Positions 35,350-45,001 of a stretch of DNA of 64,000 nucleotides are shown piece by piece. Position 1 is the stretch's first letter, and each line of letters opens with the position of its first letter. The notes under the pieces are model-generated. The model was given only the letters and a program-made list of their open reading frames with translations, did not search any database and was not told where the DNA came from. The stretch covers positions 1-64,000 of the forward strand of contig CAZAFV010000009.1 in NCBI GenBank assembly GCA_964484385.1. Direction: 5' to 3'. Source of the DNA: Poriferisodalis sp964484385 (GTDB lineage: Bacteria; Actinomycetota; Acidimicrobiia; Acidimicrobiales; Poriferisodalaceae). A program made the translations under genes and the position numbers.

Positions 35350-35388
35350 CCCCGGTCAGCGCTCCTGAGCCGATGAGCGCTGCCGGGG
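35350..35388. terminator. Hairpin between convergent genes, probable bidirectional terminator
   Basis: A long interrupted stem lies in the 120-bp gap between the FadD3-like gene and the convergent VWA gene. CCCCGG (35350-35355) and AGCGCT (35358-35363) pair with AGCGCT (35376-35381) and CCGGGG (35383-35388). No U tract follows, which is common in high-GC actinobacteria. The same gap also carries a 12-bp direct repeat, GCCCGGACCGAT, at about 35393 and 35420. Confidence 0.5.
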
Positions 35389-35436
35389 CGTCGCCCGGAC
35401 CGATCCGGGCGGCGGGACAGCCCGGACCGATTCGAA

Positions 35437-37287
35437 CTACTGCAGGCGCCGGGCGGCGTCGATGAGCCGGGCCAGCTCGGCCACGTCATCGTCACCTCGG
35501 AACTGCTGAGCGACGGCGTCGGCTTCCCTGCTGAGCGTGCGCATGGACCAGTCGTCCACGAACCAGCTGTCGCGCAGCACCTCGGCGAACTCGGCTGCCA
35601 CCGCCGCCAGCCGAAAGTGCCGGTCGGCGTCGCCGAAGCTGCGGTGGGCGTCGCGGGGCCTGATCGTGGCGGATGTCTCGGTGATCCGCTCGCTGGCAGG
35701 ACGCTGGTAGCGCAGCGTCACCTTGGCCAGCGTCTCGCTGCTGCGGCGGCTGCGGTAGTCGGGGTCGACCAGCGTCAGTTCGTACAGCGCAGTGGCGCTC
35801 TGGCCGATGGCGACCTCGCCTGCATCCACAGCGTCGTTGCGGAAGTCGCGGTCGGCCACGTCGCGGTTCTCGAAGCCGATCAGCCGGTAGGCGGCCACGG
35901 TGTCGGGGTTGAGGATCACCTGCACCTTGGCGTCACGGGCGGCAACCGAGACGAACGAGGTGATGTCGCCGCCGAGCAGGCGCCACGCCTCGTCGTGGTC
36001 GTCGATGTAGTGGTAGGAGCCGTCGGCCCTGTTGGCGAGCTGTTCCATCAGCTCGTCGTTGAACGGGCCCAGCCCGACGCCGATCGTGGACAGGCCGATG
36101 TCGGAGCGCTCGCCGAGCTGGCGCAGGATCCGATCGGTCTCGGTGGCGCCCACGTTGGCGACGCCGTCGGAGAACAGCAGCACGAGCACATTGCGTCCCC
36201 GGCTGGCTTCGCTTTCGGCCATGCGGAAGCCGGCCACGAGACCGTCGGCGACGTTGGTGCTGCCGCCGGGCCGCACCTCTCGCTGGATGCGACGGACCAG
36301 GTCGTCGTGGTTGCGGCCGATCGCAGCCGGCCTGGCGACGGTTCGGGCGTGGTCCTCGTAGGCCACCACGCCGACCCGCGTCTCGGGCTCGAGGCCTTCG
36401 AGCAGCAGGTCGACGGCGTCATAGACCAGCTCGATGCGCCGGGACCGGTCGTTGCCGGTGCCGGTTTCCTGGTTCATCGAGCCCGAGCTGTCGAGCACCA
36501 GGATGATGCTGTCGGGCTGCACGGCGTCCGACACGACGTGCGGTGCCTGCACGCCCACCCGCAGCAGCAGGTCGCCGTCGTCTGCGAATGGCGACGGCGC
36601 GGCATCCACGCTGATCGTGAACTCGTCGATCTCGTCGGGATAGCCGCCGTCGAAGTAGTTGACGAACTCCTCCACCCGCACGGCTTCGAACGGCGGAAGC
36701 CGGCCGCCGTCGAGGAAGTTGCGGGCGACGGTGTACGACGCCGTGTCGACGTCGAGCGCGAACGTCGAGAACGGGTCGTCGGCGGTGTCGACGAACGGGT
36801 TCACGCCGTAGTCGACGAAGTTGTCGGGCTCGGCGGGGCGTCGCCGCTCCGATGGCTCGTACGGCTCGTGCTCGGGCGCCGCGGACTGCAGTGACTCGGA
36901 CTGGGCGACGCTGCCGCCCGAGGACAGTCCCGAAGCGGAATCGTCGGACATTTCCTCTTCGGCCGTCTCCTCTTCGTCCATGTAGTCGGACTCGCCAGAC
37001 ACGGCCGCCTCGATGTCCTCTGCTGCCGCGCCGCCGCTGAGCGCTCCCGTTGCGCCCTCGTCAGCGTCGTCGGTGTACTCGTCGCCGGCCGGTCGCTCCC
37101 GGTCCTCCGACGCTGCAGCGGTCGTCTGCGTGATCTCGTCGCTGTCTGGTGTCGCCGCGCTGTCGTCGTCGGCGTCGGTCGACGTGCAGGCCGCCGCAGC
37201 GAAGCACAGCGCCAGCAGCGTGACAGCAATGCGCCAGGCGAATCCTCGGTTTCGTTTCGTTCGATGCGGAGTGCGTGTGTGCAACAT
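35437..37287 (-). CDS. Lipoprotein with von Willebrand factor A domain (YfbK-like)
   Basis: A 616-residue exported protein. The N-terminus has basic residues, a hydrophobic stretch AWRIAVTLLALCFAAAAC, and a lipobox Cys, followed by a 110-residue acidic low-complexity linker. The YfbK-type N-domain contains DDPFSTFALDVDTASYTVAR. The VWA domain has the MIDAS motif LVLDSSGSMNQETG near residue 262 and ILVLLFSDGVANVG-like Asp. A DUF3520-like C-terminus ends the protein. It is probably anchored outside the membrane and binds a partner through metal. The start with a GGGGGA ribosome site gives the best signal peptide. Confidence 0.86.
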   Translation of the reverse strand: MLHTRTPHRTKRNRGFAWRIAVTLLALCFAAAACTSTDADDDSAATPDSDEITQTTAAASEDRERPAGDEYTDDADEGATGALSGGAAAEDIEAAVSGESDYMDEEETAEEEMSDDSASGLSSGGSVAQSESLQSAAPEHEPYEPSERRRPAEPDNFVDYGVNPFVDTADDPFSTFALDVDTASYTVARNFLDGGRLPPFEAVRVEEFVNYFDGGYPDEIDEFTISVDAAPSPFADDGDLLLRVGVQAPHVVSDAVQPDSIILVLDSSGSMNQETGTGNDRSRRIELVYDAVDLLLEGLEPETRVGVVAYEDHARTVARPAAIGRNHDDLVRRIQREVRPGGSTNVADGLVAGFRMAESEASRGRNVLVLLFSDGVANVGATETDRILRQLGERSDIGLSTIGVGLGPFNDELMEQLANRADGSYHYIDDHDEAWRLLGGDITSFVSVAARDAKVQVILNPDTVAAYRLIGFENRDVADRDFRNDAVDAGEVAIGQSATALYELTLVDPDYRSRRSSETLAKVTLRYQRPASERITETSATIRPRDAHRSFGDADRHFRLAAVAAEFAEVLRDSWFVDDWSMRTLSREADAVAQQFRGDDDVAELARLIDAARRLQ

Positions 37288-37500
37288 CTCAGTCCCCCTT
37301 GCGTCTGTTGCCTTCAGCCGCACAGGGCTCTGCAGCAGTGCTGCGGGATGTGCGACTTGCTGGCTCGACGCCGGTGAACCCGAGGGCGTTCCGCCTATGT
37401 CAGAGGAGCAACGGCCTTGTCATGGGGACGCAAGTTGCGACGACTGCCCGACACACAGGCGCAACTTTCGTCACACAGCCCACAGCCAGGTCCCGGCCGG

Positions 37501-38100
37501 TCAGTCCTGCTTGGACTTGCCGGCGGCCTTCTGGTTCTTTTTCCAGATGCGGACTTCGGCGAGCGCGTCAGGGCCGTCGATGTCTGCCACCGAGCGCGGC
37601 TGGCGGTCGGCGAACGGGCCGGCCACGGCTTTCCAGCCGCGGGGCGCCACGCCGAAGCGCTTGGCCAGGATCGCCACGAAGATCTTGGCCTTCTCGTCGC
37701 CGTAGCCGGGCAGCGCCCGCAGCCGATCGAACAGCGCCTTGCCGCTGCGCACATCGGCCCAAACGGCGCCGGCATCGCCGTCGTAGTGCTCGACGATGTG
37801 GCGTGACAGCTCGCCGCAGCGCTTCGCCATCGACCCGGGGAAGCGATGCAATGCCGGCTTGGTCTTGAAGGCAGTTTCGAGCTCGTCGGGATTCATCTCG
37901 GCAATGGCGGCCGGCGAGAAGCGGTCACCCAGCCGTTCGGCCAGCCGGATCGGTCCCTTGAAGGCCCATTCCATCGGGATCTGCTGGTCGAGCATCATCC
38001 CCAGCAGCAGTGCAAACGGATCGTCCCGAACAAGCTGATCGGCCTCAGGATCGCCCGTGACCGCCAGCGTCCCCCCGTTGTCACCCGCACTGCTCGCCAT
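37501..38100 (-). CDS. HhH-GPD-type base-excision repair family protein
   Basis: A 199-residue helix-hairpin-helix protein of the uncharacterised HhH-GPD family. The hairpin region reads LRALPGYGDEKAKIFVAILA near residue 125 and is preceded by MMLDQQIPMEWAFKGPIRLA. The catalytic lysine or aspartate positions of known glycosylases are not clearly identifiable here. A DNA repair role is assumed from the fold. The ATG giving MASSAGDN is used; an ATG three codons earlier is equally possible. It diverges from the helicase gene. Confidence 0.75.
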   Translation of the reverse strand: MASSAGDNGGTLAVTGDPEADQLVRDDPFALLLGMMLDQQIPMEWAFKGPIRLAERLGDRFSPAAIAEMNPDELETAFKTKPALHRFPGSMAKRCGELSRHIVEHYDGDAGAVWADVRSGKALFDRLRALPGYGDEKAKIFVAILAKRFGVAPRGWKAVAGPFADRQPRSVADIDGPDALAEVRIWKKNQKAAGKSKQD

Positions 38101-38196
38101 GGGCCGCACGCTACTGCGGCGTACTCTGCGGCTGGCGTGCCGTCGCGCAGATCGTGACAGGCGGTGTGGCCGATGAGACGGCAGTTTGGCGACGGA

Positions 38197-41100
38197 ATGG
38201 CGACAGAACTCAGCGACTTGGCTGCCGGAATGCGCCTGTCAGGCGTCGTGGCGAACAGCGAAGTCACTGTCGTGGCAGTTCAGATGCATGGAACGGCGTC
38301 GGCCACTTTGACGTACCGCACCGCGGGTGGCCAACTCGGTGAGCGGCTCATCACGGTGGCCGATCTTGCAGATGTCAGCGAGGTCGCCGAGAGCCATTGG
38401 TCGTTCGATGCGGATGGGGCGATGTTCAAGCTGGCCTCGGAAGCCCGACGCATGCAAATGGCCCACCTAGCGGACCCGTTCGCGGCGGTGGACACGTCGA
38501 ACATCGACCCCTACCCGCACCAGATCGACGCCGTCTACAACCGCCTGCTGACGCTCAAGCCGCTGCGGTTCCTGCTGGCTGACGATCCTGGTGCTGGCAA
38601 GACGATCATGTCGGGTCTGCTCATCCGCGAGCTGATGCTGCGCGGCGACGTGGCCCGGTGTCTCATCGTCGCCCCAGGCAGCCTCGTCGAGCAGTGGCAG
38701 GACGAGTTGTGGGACAAGTTCGGTCTCAACTTCGACCTGATGTCGCGCGAGAGCATCGAGGCCTCCCGCACCGGCAACCCGTTTGTCGAGCGGAATCTGT
38801 TGGTCGCTCGCATCGACCAAGTGGCCAGGTCGGACGAGCTGCGCGCTCGCCTCGCTGCTTCCGAGTGGGACCTCGTGATTGTGGACGAAGCCCACAAGAT
38901 GTCGGCTCACCGCTACGGCGACGAATTGCGCCGCACCAAGCGCTTCGAAGTAGGCGAAGTGCTCCGCGAGTGCACTCGCCATTTCCTGCTGCTGACGGCT
39001 ACTCCCCACAACGGCAAGAACGAGGATTTTCTGGCGTTCATGACGCTGATCGATCCCGAGCGATTCGAAGGACGCCTGCGAGCCACGAACGGCAGTGGCG
39101 GACCCAATGAAGTGCCCGACGTCGGCGACGTGATGCGCCGTCTGGTGAAAGAGAACCTGCGGACCTTCGAAGGCAGGCCGCTGTTCCCCAAGCGCTACGC
39201 CCAGAGCCTTCAGTTCGAGCTGTCAGAGCCCGAGACCGAGCTGTACGAGGCCGTCACGGCCTACGTCCGCGACGAGATGAACCGGGCTGCTCGCATGACG
39301 GCCGAGGGGGATGCCCAGCGCGGTGTGATTGTCGGCTTCGCACTCGCCGGCCTGCAGCGCCGGCTCGCGTCTTCACCGGCCGCCATCTATCACTCGCTGC
39401 GACGTCGGCGCGACCGCTTGGCCGGCCAGGCAGCGGAACTTCGGCAGCTCGCCGCGACAGGGTCGCCCATACCCGTGCCCGAACTTCCCAAGGGAGTCCG
39501 CATCGCCGACTTGGAGGACTTCGACTTCGACGACTTCGACGAATCGGAGCTTGCCGAGCTGGAGAGCCTGACGGTCGATGCCGCCACAGCGGCCGCTACC
39601 GCCGACGAACTTGACACCGAAGTGCGAATCCTGGATCGATTGGTGGAACTGGCCGACGGCGTTCGCAACAGCGGCGTGGACGCCAAGTGGACCCGATTGC
39701 GAGACCTGCTGCGTGCTGAGCAGTTCGGCTCAGGTCAATTCAGCGCCGACCCTGCTGACGGAGGCGGCGCCCGCAAACTGATCGTGTTCTCCGAGCATCG
39801 AGACACCCTCGACTACATCGCGGGCCGTATCGCCGCCGAGCTCGGCCGACCAGATGCCGTCGTCACTATCCACGGCGGCATGCGGCGACAGGACCGCCGG
39901 GACACCCAAGACCGGTTCCGTGTCGATCCCACCGTGTCCGTGCTCGTCGCCACGGATGCAGCCGGCGAGGGCGTGAACCTCCAGGTCGCCAACATGATGG
40001 TCAACTACGACCTGCCGTGGAACCCGAACCGCATCGAGCAGCGCTTCGGGCGCATCCACCGGATCGGCCAGCGCAGGCCGTGTCACCTCTGGAACCTGGT
40101 CGCCCACGAGACACGTGAAGGCCAAGTCTTCGAGCGGCTGTTCGCCAAGATCGAGCAGCAGCGCGAGGTGTACGGCGACCAGGTGTACGACGTGCTCGGC
40201 GACGCGCAGATCAACGTGTCGCTGCGCGATCTGCTGATGCGTGCCATCCAAGCCGACACCGACCCTGCGCATGCAGAGTGGATGGACACCGTCATCGACG
40301 GCGAGATCGGCGAGCAGCTGCGCGAAGTGCTCGAGGAACGGGCGCTGGTGGCAGGGCTGGCTGACCCTGCGGCGAACGACGAAGTGCGTCGCCGGATGGA
40401 GGAAGCCCGGGCCCGCCGGCTGCAGCCGTGGTTCGTGCACGACTTCTTCACCCAGGCGCTGCAGCTGTACGGCGGACGAATCTCGGGCCGGGAGCGTGGC
40501 CGCTACGAGATCACCCGAGTGCCTGCGTCGGTGAGAGCCACCGCCGATCCCGCCCTCGGCCCCGTGCACGATCGCTACGCGCGGGTGACATTCGACAAGG
40601 ACCACATGCAGCCCGACGGCGGGGCAGCTCGCACCCCGGGTCCAGCCGGCGACAGAGCAGAGCTGATCTCACCCGGCAGCGCGTTGCTGTCGGCGGTGGC
40701 CGGCAAGGTGCTCGATGATCATGGCCACACGCTGCACAACGGCGCTGTGCTGGTGGACGCCACTGACCCTTCAACGGAACCACGGCTGCTCGTGTACCTG
40801 GACCACGTGGTGACCGACGGCCGATTGGTGAACGGTGCTCGTCAGGTGGTGTCGCGCCGGTTTCAGTACGTGGAGGTCGACCAGCAAGGCACTGCCAGCG
40901 ATCCAGGCGCCGAGCCGTACCTGGAATATGCGTCGCTGACTGCCGAGCAAGAGGCGCTGCTGGCCGGACATCTGGACACCGTCTGGGCTGGTCCAGCGGC
41001 GGAGTCGGTTGCTCGCGACTGGGCGATCGAGCACCTGGCAGGACCGCACCTTGAATCGGTCTCCGCCGTCGTGCAGGACCGCGTGGAGCGAGTGAGCGAC

Positions 41101-41772
41101 GCCGTTCGGGTTCGGCTCGAGTCCGAGATCCGCTACTGGGATCGACGCACGAACGAGATCAAGACGCAGGAGATTGCAGGCGGCAAACCCAAGCTGAATT
41201 CCGGTCTCGCCCGGAGGCGTGCCGACGAGCTCGCGGCGCGGCTGCTGCGCCGTCGTGCGGAGCTTGCTTCGGAAGCCGATTTGCACAGCAGCCCGCCAAC
41301 GGTGGTCGCCGCCGCGGTGATCGTGCCCCAAGGTCTGCTTGAAGAACTGGCGGGCGCCGCACCCGACCCGGCCGCAGCAGCCGATAAGGAAGAAACCGAT
41401 CGGCGAGCCGTGGCAGCGGTCATGGCCGCCGAATGTGCCTTGGGACGCCAGCCAACCGAACAGGAGCACGCCAATCCCGGCTTCGACATCATGTCGGTCG
41501 ACCCTGAGACCGGCAACCACTACTTCATCGAAGTGAAGGGTCACCTGCCCCGCACCGACGAGATTCACGTCAGCGCCCGCCAGGTACGCCAAGCCCAGAA
41601 CGACCCAGACCGCTGGCGGCTCGCCGTGGTGGCAGTACCCGATGACCCCAACGCCGAGCCTCAGGTTCGCTACCTGGTCAAGCCCTTCGTCGGCATGACA
41701 ATGCACTCGGCGCAGACGAACGTCCCGCTGAATGTCTCCAAGCTCCTCGCCGACTCCGGCCCACCCCGCTGA
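38197..41772 (+). CDS. SNF2-type helicase with C-terminal DUF3883 (DISARM-like DrmD)
   Basis: About 1190 residues. After an N-terminal region LSDLAAGMRLSGVVANSEV come the helicase motifs: Walker A LADDPGAGKTIMSGLL (near residue 125), DEAH box VIVDEAHKMSAH (near 228), LLLTATPHNGKN, and in the second half DAAGEGVNLQVANMMVNYDL with the arginine finger region RIEQRFGRIHRIGQ. The last 120 residues form a DUF3883 module, DIMSVDPETGNHYFIEVKGH, with a D-x(n)-EVK nuclease-like core. The layout matches helicases of DISARM-like anti-phage islands, which translocate on DNA. The upstream start at 38164 is an alternative; 38197 begins where family N-termini begin. Confidence 0.85.
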   Translation: MATELSDLAAGMRLSGVVANSEVTVVAVQMHGTASATLTYRTAGGQLGERLITVADLADVSEVAESHWSFDADGAMFKLASEARRMQMAHLADPFAAVDTSNIDPYPHQIDAVYNRLLTLKPLRFLLADDPGAGKTIMSGLLIRELMLRGDVARCLIVAPGSLVEQWQDELWDKFGLNFDLMSRESIEASRTGNPFVERNLLVARIDQVARSDELRARLAASEWDLVIVDEAHKMSAHRYGDELRRTKRFEVGEVLRECTRHFLLLTATPHNGKNEDFLAFMTLIDPERFEGRLRATNGSGGPNEVPDVGDVMRRLVKENLRTFEGRPLFPKRYAQSLQFELSEPETELYEAVTAYVRDEMNRAARMTAEGDAQRGVIVGFALAGLQRRLASSPAAIYHSLRRRRDRLAGQAAELRQLAATGSPIPVPELPKGVRIADLEDFDFDDFDESELAELESLTVDAATAAATADELDTEVRILDRLVELADGVRNSGVDAKWTRLRDLLRAEQFGSGQFSADPADGGGARKLIVFSEHRDTLDYIAGRIAAELGRPDAVVTIHGGMRRQDRRDTQDRFRVDPTVSVLVATDAAGEGVNLQVANMMVNYDLPWNPNRIEQRFGRIHRIGQRRPCHLWNLVAHETREGQVFERLFAKIEQQREVYGDQVYDVLGDAQINVSLRDLLMRAIQADTDPAHAEWMDTVIDGEIGEQLREVLEERALVAGLADPAANDEVRRRMEEARARRLQPWFVHDFFTQALQLYGGRISGRERGRYEITRVPASVRATADPALGPVHDRYARVTFDKDHMQPDGGAARTPGPAGDRAELISPGSALLSAVAGKVLDDHGHTLHNGAVLVDATDPSTEPRLLVYLDHVVTDGRLVNGARQVVSRRFQYVEVDQQGTASDPGAEPYLEYASLTAEQEALLAGHLDTVWAGPAAESVARDWAIEHLAGPHLESVSAVVQDRVERVSDAVRVRLESEIRYWDRRTNEIKTQEIAGGKPKLNSGLARRRADELAARLLRRRAELASEADLHSSPPTVVAAAVIVPQGLLEELAGAAPDPAAAADKEETDRRAVAAVMAAECALGRQPTEQEHANPGFDIMSVDPETGNHYFIEVKGHLPRTDEIHVSARQVRQAQNDPDRWRLAVVAVPDDPNAEPQVRYLVKPFVGMTMHSAQTNVPLNVSKLLADSGPPR

Positions 41773-41808
41773 CCCGGCTGCACTTCACTCTGCCAAGGAA
41801 GCTCGTTC

Positions 41809-42123
41809 CTAGATCCCAAGGCTTCGGCTTGTGGACTTCGATTCGGGGGATCGCGGCCGGTCGACAGCCTCACCGCAGAGATTCCCTGCGGCGTCGGAAG
41901 ACACGCCGACAATCTCGGCGATTCGGTCAATCGAAATGCCATCGCAACGAGCTTCAGCTATGGCGTCAAGCATCAGTGCTTCGTCGGCGGAGCGATTGCG
42001 CACCACGCGCCAGAGGCGGTACTCGGCGATCGGCATTTGCTCGGCTTTGTCTGGGTCGAACGACTCGGCGTAGTCCGCCAATTCCTCTGACCTCTCGGCG
42101 ATCTGCTCGCGAGTGAGCCTCAT
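41809..42123 (-). CDS. Small helical protein with HTH-like C-terminus, unknown
   Basis: A 104-residue protein starting MRLTREQIAERSEELADYAES. A strong CAGGAGAG ribosome site lies just upstream. Residues 62-82 (GISIDRIAEIVGVSSDAAG) look like a helix-turn-helix. The sequence YRLWRVVRNRS is shared in pattern with the neighbouring 84-residue ORF, which suggests an old duplication. It is convergent with the helicase gene. An antitoxin or regulator role is a guess from size and context only. Confidence 0.55.
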   Translation of the reverse strand: MRLTREQIAERSEELADYAESFDPDKAEQMPIAEYRLWRVVRNRSADEALMLDAIAEARCDGISIDRIAEIVGVSSDAAGNLCGEAVDRPRSPESKSTSRSLGI

Positions 42124-42176
42124 AGCGCTCTCCTGAGGTACTGCTCTCCTGCGGCCTTAGACGCAGCAAGCGTCGG

Positions 42177-42431
42177 TCACGGGCCGGACCGCGAGGAGCC
42201 ACCTTCGGGCCGCCCCTCCCTTGGTCGTGTGGTCGCAGAGCGCAGGCACTTATCGGCCGTGCCCTGGGCACGAAGTGTGCGCTGCACGCCGAGCCACAGC
42301 CGGTACTCCGCGCCAGACATCCAGTCGGCATCGCTGAGCTCCAGCGTGTGGACGTAGGCGCACACCTCGTCAGAGCGTGTCTCGAAGTCCTCGTCAGACC
42401 AATTTTCGAAATCTGGTCGTTCTATCGCCAC
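42177..42431 (-). CDS. Small paralogue of the neighbouring ORF, C-terminus divergent
   Basis: An 84-residue ORF with a GTG start. Its first 55 residues follow the same pattern as the downstream neighbour: acidic N-terminus, R-S-D-E, then MSGAEYRLWLGVQRT against MPIAEYRLWRVVRNR. The HTH-like end of the neighbour is absent. The last 30 residues are Arg/Gly/Ser-rich and look non-native, so the copy may be truncated or frameshifted. Function unknown. Confidence 0.45.
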   Translation of the reverse strand: MAIERPDFENWSDEDFETRSDEVCAYVHTLELSDADWMSGAEYRLWLGVQRTLRAQGTADKCLRSATTRPREGRPEGGSSRSGP

Positions 42432-42634
42432 GTCAGCCGGTGGGCGTCGTTGACTCCGCCGCCCGTCGAATAGTTGATCTGAGGTTCATATTGCTCCCGA
42501 TCATAGAAAGCCCCGAGACTTAACTGAGCATCGGTACCGTGTGCCGCTTATCAAGGTGAAGGCATCGCCATCGTCGATCACCCTCCTCGGGTCGTCACGA
42601 GGTGTGCGTGATGTCCTCGCGCGGTGCGATGTCG

Positions 42635-43585
42635 CTATCGAATCCGGCTGAGAACTCGTTCGTAAGCGTCGAGAGTCGGAACGTCCGAGCAGACGAAGCG
42701 GATCTCGCGGAGCTTTGTGGGCGTCGAGCGCACGGCGTCGACAGCGATCTCGGCAGCCTTGAGACTCGGATAGCCGTGCGCGCCGGTCGCAATCGCCGGA
42801 AAGGCCACACTCTCAGCGTCGACCTCGTCAGCTCGGGCGAGCGACTCCCGGTAACACGATTCGAGCAGCACTGGCTCGCCGTGGGTCCCGCCTCGCCGAC
42901 GCGGTCCGACCGTGTGAATGACCCACGAGGCGGACAGCCGAAAACCGGGCGAGATCTTGGCACGGCCCAATTCGCACCCGCCGAGCGTTTGGCAGTGCGC
43001 CCTCAACTCGGGGCCAGCTGCTCGGTGGATTGCCGCGTGGGCACCGCCTCCGTCGAGCAAGTCAGCACTCGCCGGATTGACGATGGCTCCGACGCTCAGA
43101 TTCGTGATGTCTCCGATGCTTGCAGTGAGCTCCGGCCTTCTCGGGGCAAGTACCGGTGGGACATTCAGGGTTGGCGCGTCTAAGGCAAGGAGCATCAGCG
43201 CGCAGAGTTGCTCTCGTTCTTCGAGGTCGCTCCCGCGCCCGTACCGCTCGCGCTCGCACTCGACGATTGCAGACGTGACGGCAAATCCACCATCCGTCGC
43301 AGTGAACGACACCTCGTAGATGCCCAGGCCGGTCCCGATTCGGTGCAGGAACAAGCGATTGTCTTCCATGTACCAAAGCCAGCGATCATCCCAGTCCATG
43401 TGCACATAGCCACGTCCGATGGTCCGCATCTCTTTCTGCGAGAGGAACATCGGCGGAGGCGGTATCGGCGCTGGCCACAGAATCGACGAGAGGTTTGGCC
43501 AGTCCCTTCGGCGCGCTACATCTGGCGGTGGACCGTCGCCTCCCCACAGCTCTCTGTCGAAGTCACTCAAGTCATCACGTGGCAC
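42635..43585 (-). CDS. Macro-domain protein with unknown N-terminal domain
   Basis: A 316-residue protein. From about residue 155 it is a macro domain: ASIGDITNLSVGAIVNPASA (ADP-ribose pocket), LLDGGGAHAAIHRAAG, and SASWVIHTVGP with the catalytic-loop region. Macro domains bind or remove ADP-ribose from proteins or nucleic acids. The first 150 residues are a separate domain with aromatic-rich DDRWLWYMEDNRLFLHRIG that I do not recognise. The gene diverges from the PLD-like operon by 46 bp, within the defence island. It may counter or sense ADP-ribosylation; that is inference. Confidence 0.8.
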   Translation of the reverse strand: MPRDDLSDFDRELWGGDGPPPDVARRRDWPNLSSILWPAPIPPPPMFLSQKEMRTIGRGYVHMDWDDRWLWYMEDNRLFLHRIGTGLGIYEVSFTATDGGFAVTSAIVECERERYGRGSDLEEREQLCALMLLALDAPTLNVPPVLAPRRPELTASIGDITNLSVGAIVNPASADLLDGGGAHAAIHRAAGPELRAHCQTLGGCELGRAKISPGFRLSASWVIHTVGPRRRGGTHGEPVLLESCYRESLARADEVDAESVAFPAIATGAHGYPSLKAAEIAVDAVRSTPTKLREIRFVCSDVPTLDAYERVLSRIR

Positions 43586-43631
43586 AGCCTCAAGCTAGGG
43601 AGAGGGTGTCACCGTTAGCCTCCGGTGCCGC

Positions 43632-44336
43632 ATGCAACTTGGAATCGGCGCGGGGGATCGGGTCGAGCGCTTCTTGCGTTCGCACACCACGGGGCGGCTC
43701 GTCGTGTGCGTTGGTTCGGCAAGCGTCTCAGGCTTGGTGTGGTTGGCCGAACGGACAGCTCAGCGTCCGGTGACTCTGCTGATCGGCGATCTGCAAGGTC
43801 GGAATTTTCAGCATGCGACTGATGCCGATCGTCGTGCGGCCCTGGCGTTCGTGCAGCGAAACGACGTGGATGTGCGCAGCTGGTATCGCACCGCACGCAA
43901 CGCTGCAGGCCGCTCCGAGGCTCATCTCAAAGTGTGGGCTGCATGTGACGAGCGCGGAGTGCCGCACGCCTATCTCGTAGGTTCGGCCAACCTCACAACA
44001 GCCGGTCTTGCCGACAACGTCGAGTTGATGGCCGTCGCTGACGGTCGTGAGCACGATTACTTGAGCGGCGCCCTGCAGGCGCTTCTCGACAAGTCCTGGC
44101 TGGCCAAGGACCAGCTTGAAGAGCGAATAGCGGGTCCCGATGCCCAGGCGGAAGGCCCTCGGCCACACCGTCAGGCGGCCCGCAGCGGCCAGCACCGTGA
44201 CACGTCGGACGCTCCGAAGGCCCAGACCGGCTGCGGGAAGCAAGCTGCGGTCCTGGCTGCCTGTGCGCTCGGGTTCGGGGCAGCTGTGTTGACGCAGGTA
44301 ATCCGAGCAGTCGACATTGTTCGGCGCTCCGACTGA
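43632..44336 (+). CDS. Phospholipase D-like protein with a C-terminal membrane segment
   Basis: A 234-residue protein with a single HKD-type motif, AHLKVWAACDERGVPHAYLV followed by GSANLTTAGLADNVE, near residue 97. PLD nucleases usually work as dimers when only one motif is present, as here. A short N-terminal domain precedes it. The C-terminal 30 residues (QAAVLAACALGFGAAVLTQV) form a probable membrane helix, which is unusual for DrmC-type proteins. It leads a four-gene operon with small or overlapping spacing. PLD-like proteins accompany SNF2 helicases in DISARM-type systems. Confidence 0.7.
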   Translation: MQLGIGAGDRVERFLRSHTTGRLVVCVGSASVSGLVWLAERTAQRPVTLLIGDLQGRNFQHATDADRRAALAFVQRNDVDVRSWYRTARNAAGRSEAHLKVWAACDERGVPHAYLVGSANLTTAGLADNVELMAVADGREHDYLSGALQALLDKSWLAKDQLEERIAGPDAQAEGPRPHRQAARSGQHRDTSDAPKAQTGCGKQAAVLAACALGFGAAVLTQVIRAVDIVRRSD

Positions 44337-44362
44337 CCACCCGGATCGGACACAAAGTCGAC

Positions 44363-45001
44363 ATGGCTGACAGGGCGGCCGCCAAGGCCCGCCAACTCAT
44401 CGGTGTCATCGTCCGCGATCAAGAGTTGCCCACTGACATTCGACGGGCGGCTCGTCGTCTCCTACCCCTAACGCTCGATAGCCCCGAATTGGTGAGCGAG
44501 CGCCTCGAATCGCTGCGCCAGCGGGCATTGCCTCGCCTCGCACTGCAGCAACCCGAATGCGGCTACGCCAGGTGCGTTTCCGTCGAGGTGTTCTGGCGCT
44601 TTCACATCGCTCCTGATGTCCGTGACTTCTTTCGCCACCACCTGCACTACCAGGCCCATCTTGAGAGCAGCCCAATTCCCACGCTCGAGGCTAGGGCTCA
44701 TCTGCCTATCGGTGTCTTGGTGCCTGCGCCACACTCGTGGTTGGTGCCCATCGACCGCATTGCCGGCCTGAACGGCATGCAAACCAGGTTGTTGCTGAAG
44801 ATGTCACAGCGGCCGCCATACCTTGTCATGATCTTCCCTGTGGACGACATGCTCGCCTCTGGCGTAGAGGTGAGAGAGCCGCGTGGTGTTGACGCCGTTC
44901 CAAGTGAATTCAAACATTGGCGCCCCGGCGACGTACCCGACGAACGCATCGATGAGGACATCCCGCTGTCCGCTTTGGGGGGTTTGGAATGGCGCCCCTA
45001 A
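44363..45001 (+). CDS. Unknown protein in the PLD-like operon
   Basis: A 212-residue protein that I do not recognise. The N-terminal 60 residues are helical and Arg/Leu-rich. A hydrophobic core follows with VFWRFHIAPDVRDFFRHHLH and PTLEARAHLPIGVLVPAPH. Its ATG lies 27 nt after the PLD-like stop, and its end overlaps the next gene by 13 bp, so translation is coupled. The context places it in a defence operon, but no catalytic motif is visible. Confidence 0.6.
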   Translation: MADRAAAKARQLIGVIVRDQELPTDIRRAARRLLPLTLDSPELVSERLESLRQRALPRLALQQPECGYARCVSVEVFWRFHIAPDVRDFFRHHLHYQAHLESSPIPTLEARAHLPIGVLVPAPHSWLVPIDRIAGLNGMQTRLLLKMSQRPPYLVMIFPVDDMLASGVEVREPRGVDAVPSEFKHWRPGDVPDERIDEDIPLSALGGLEWRP

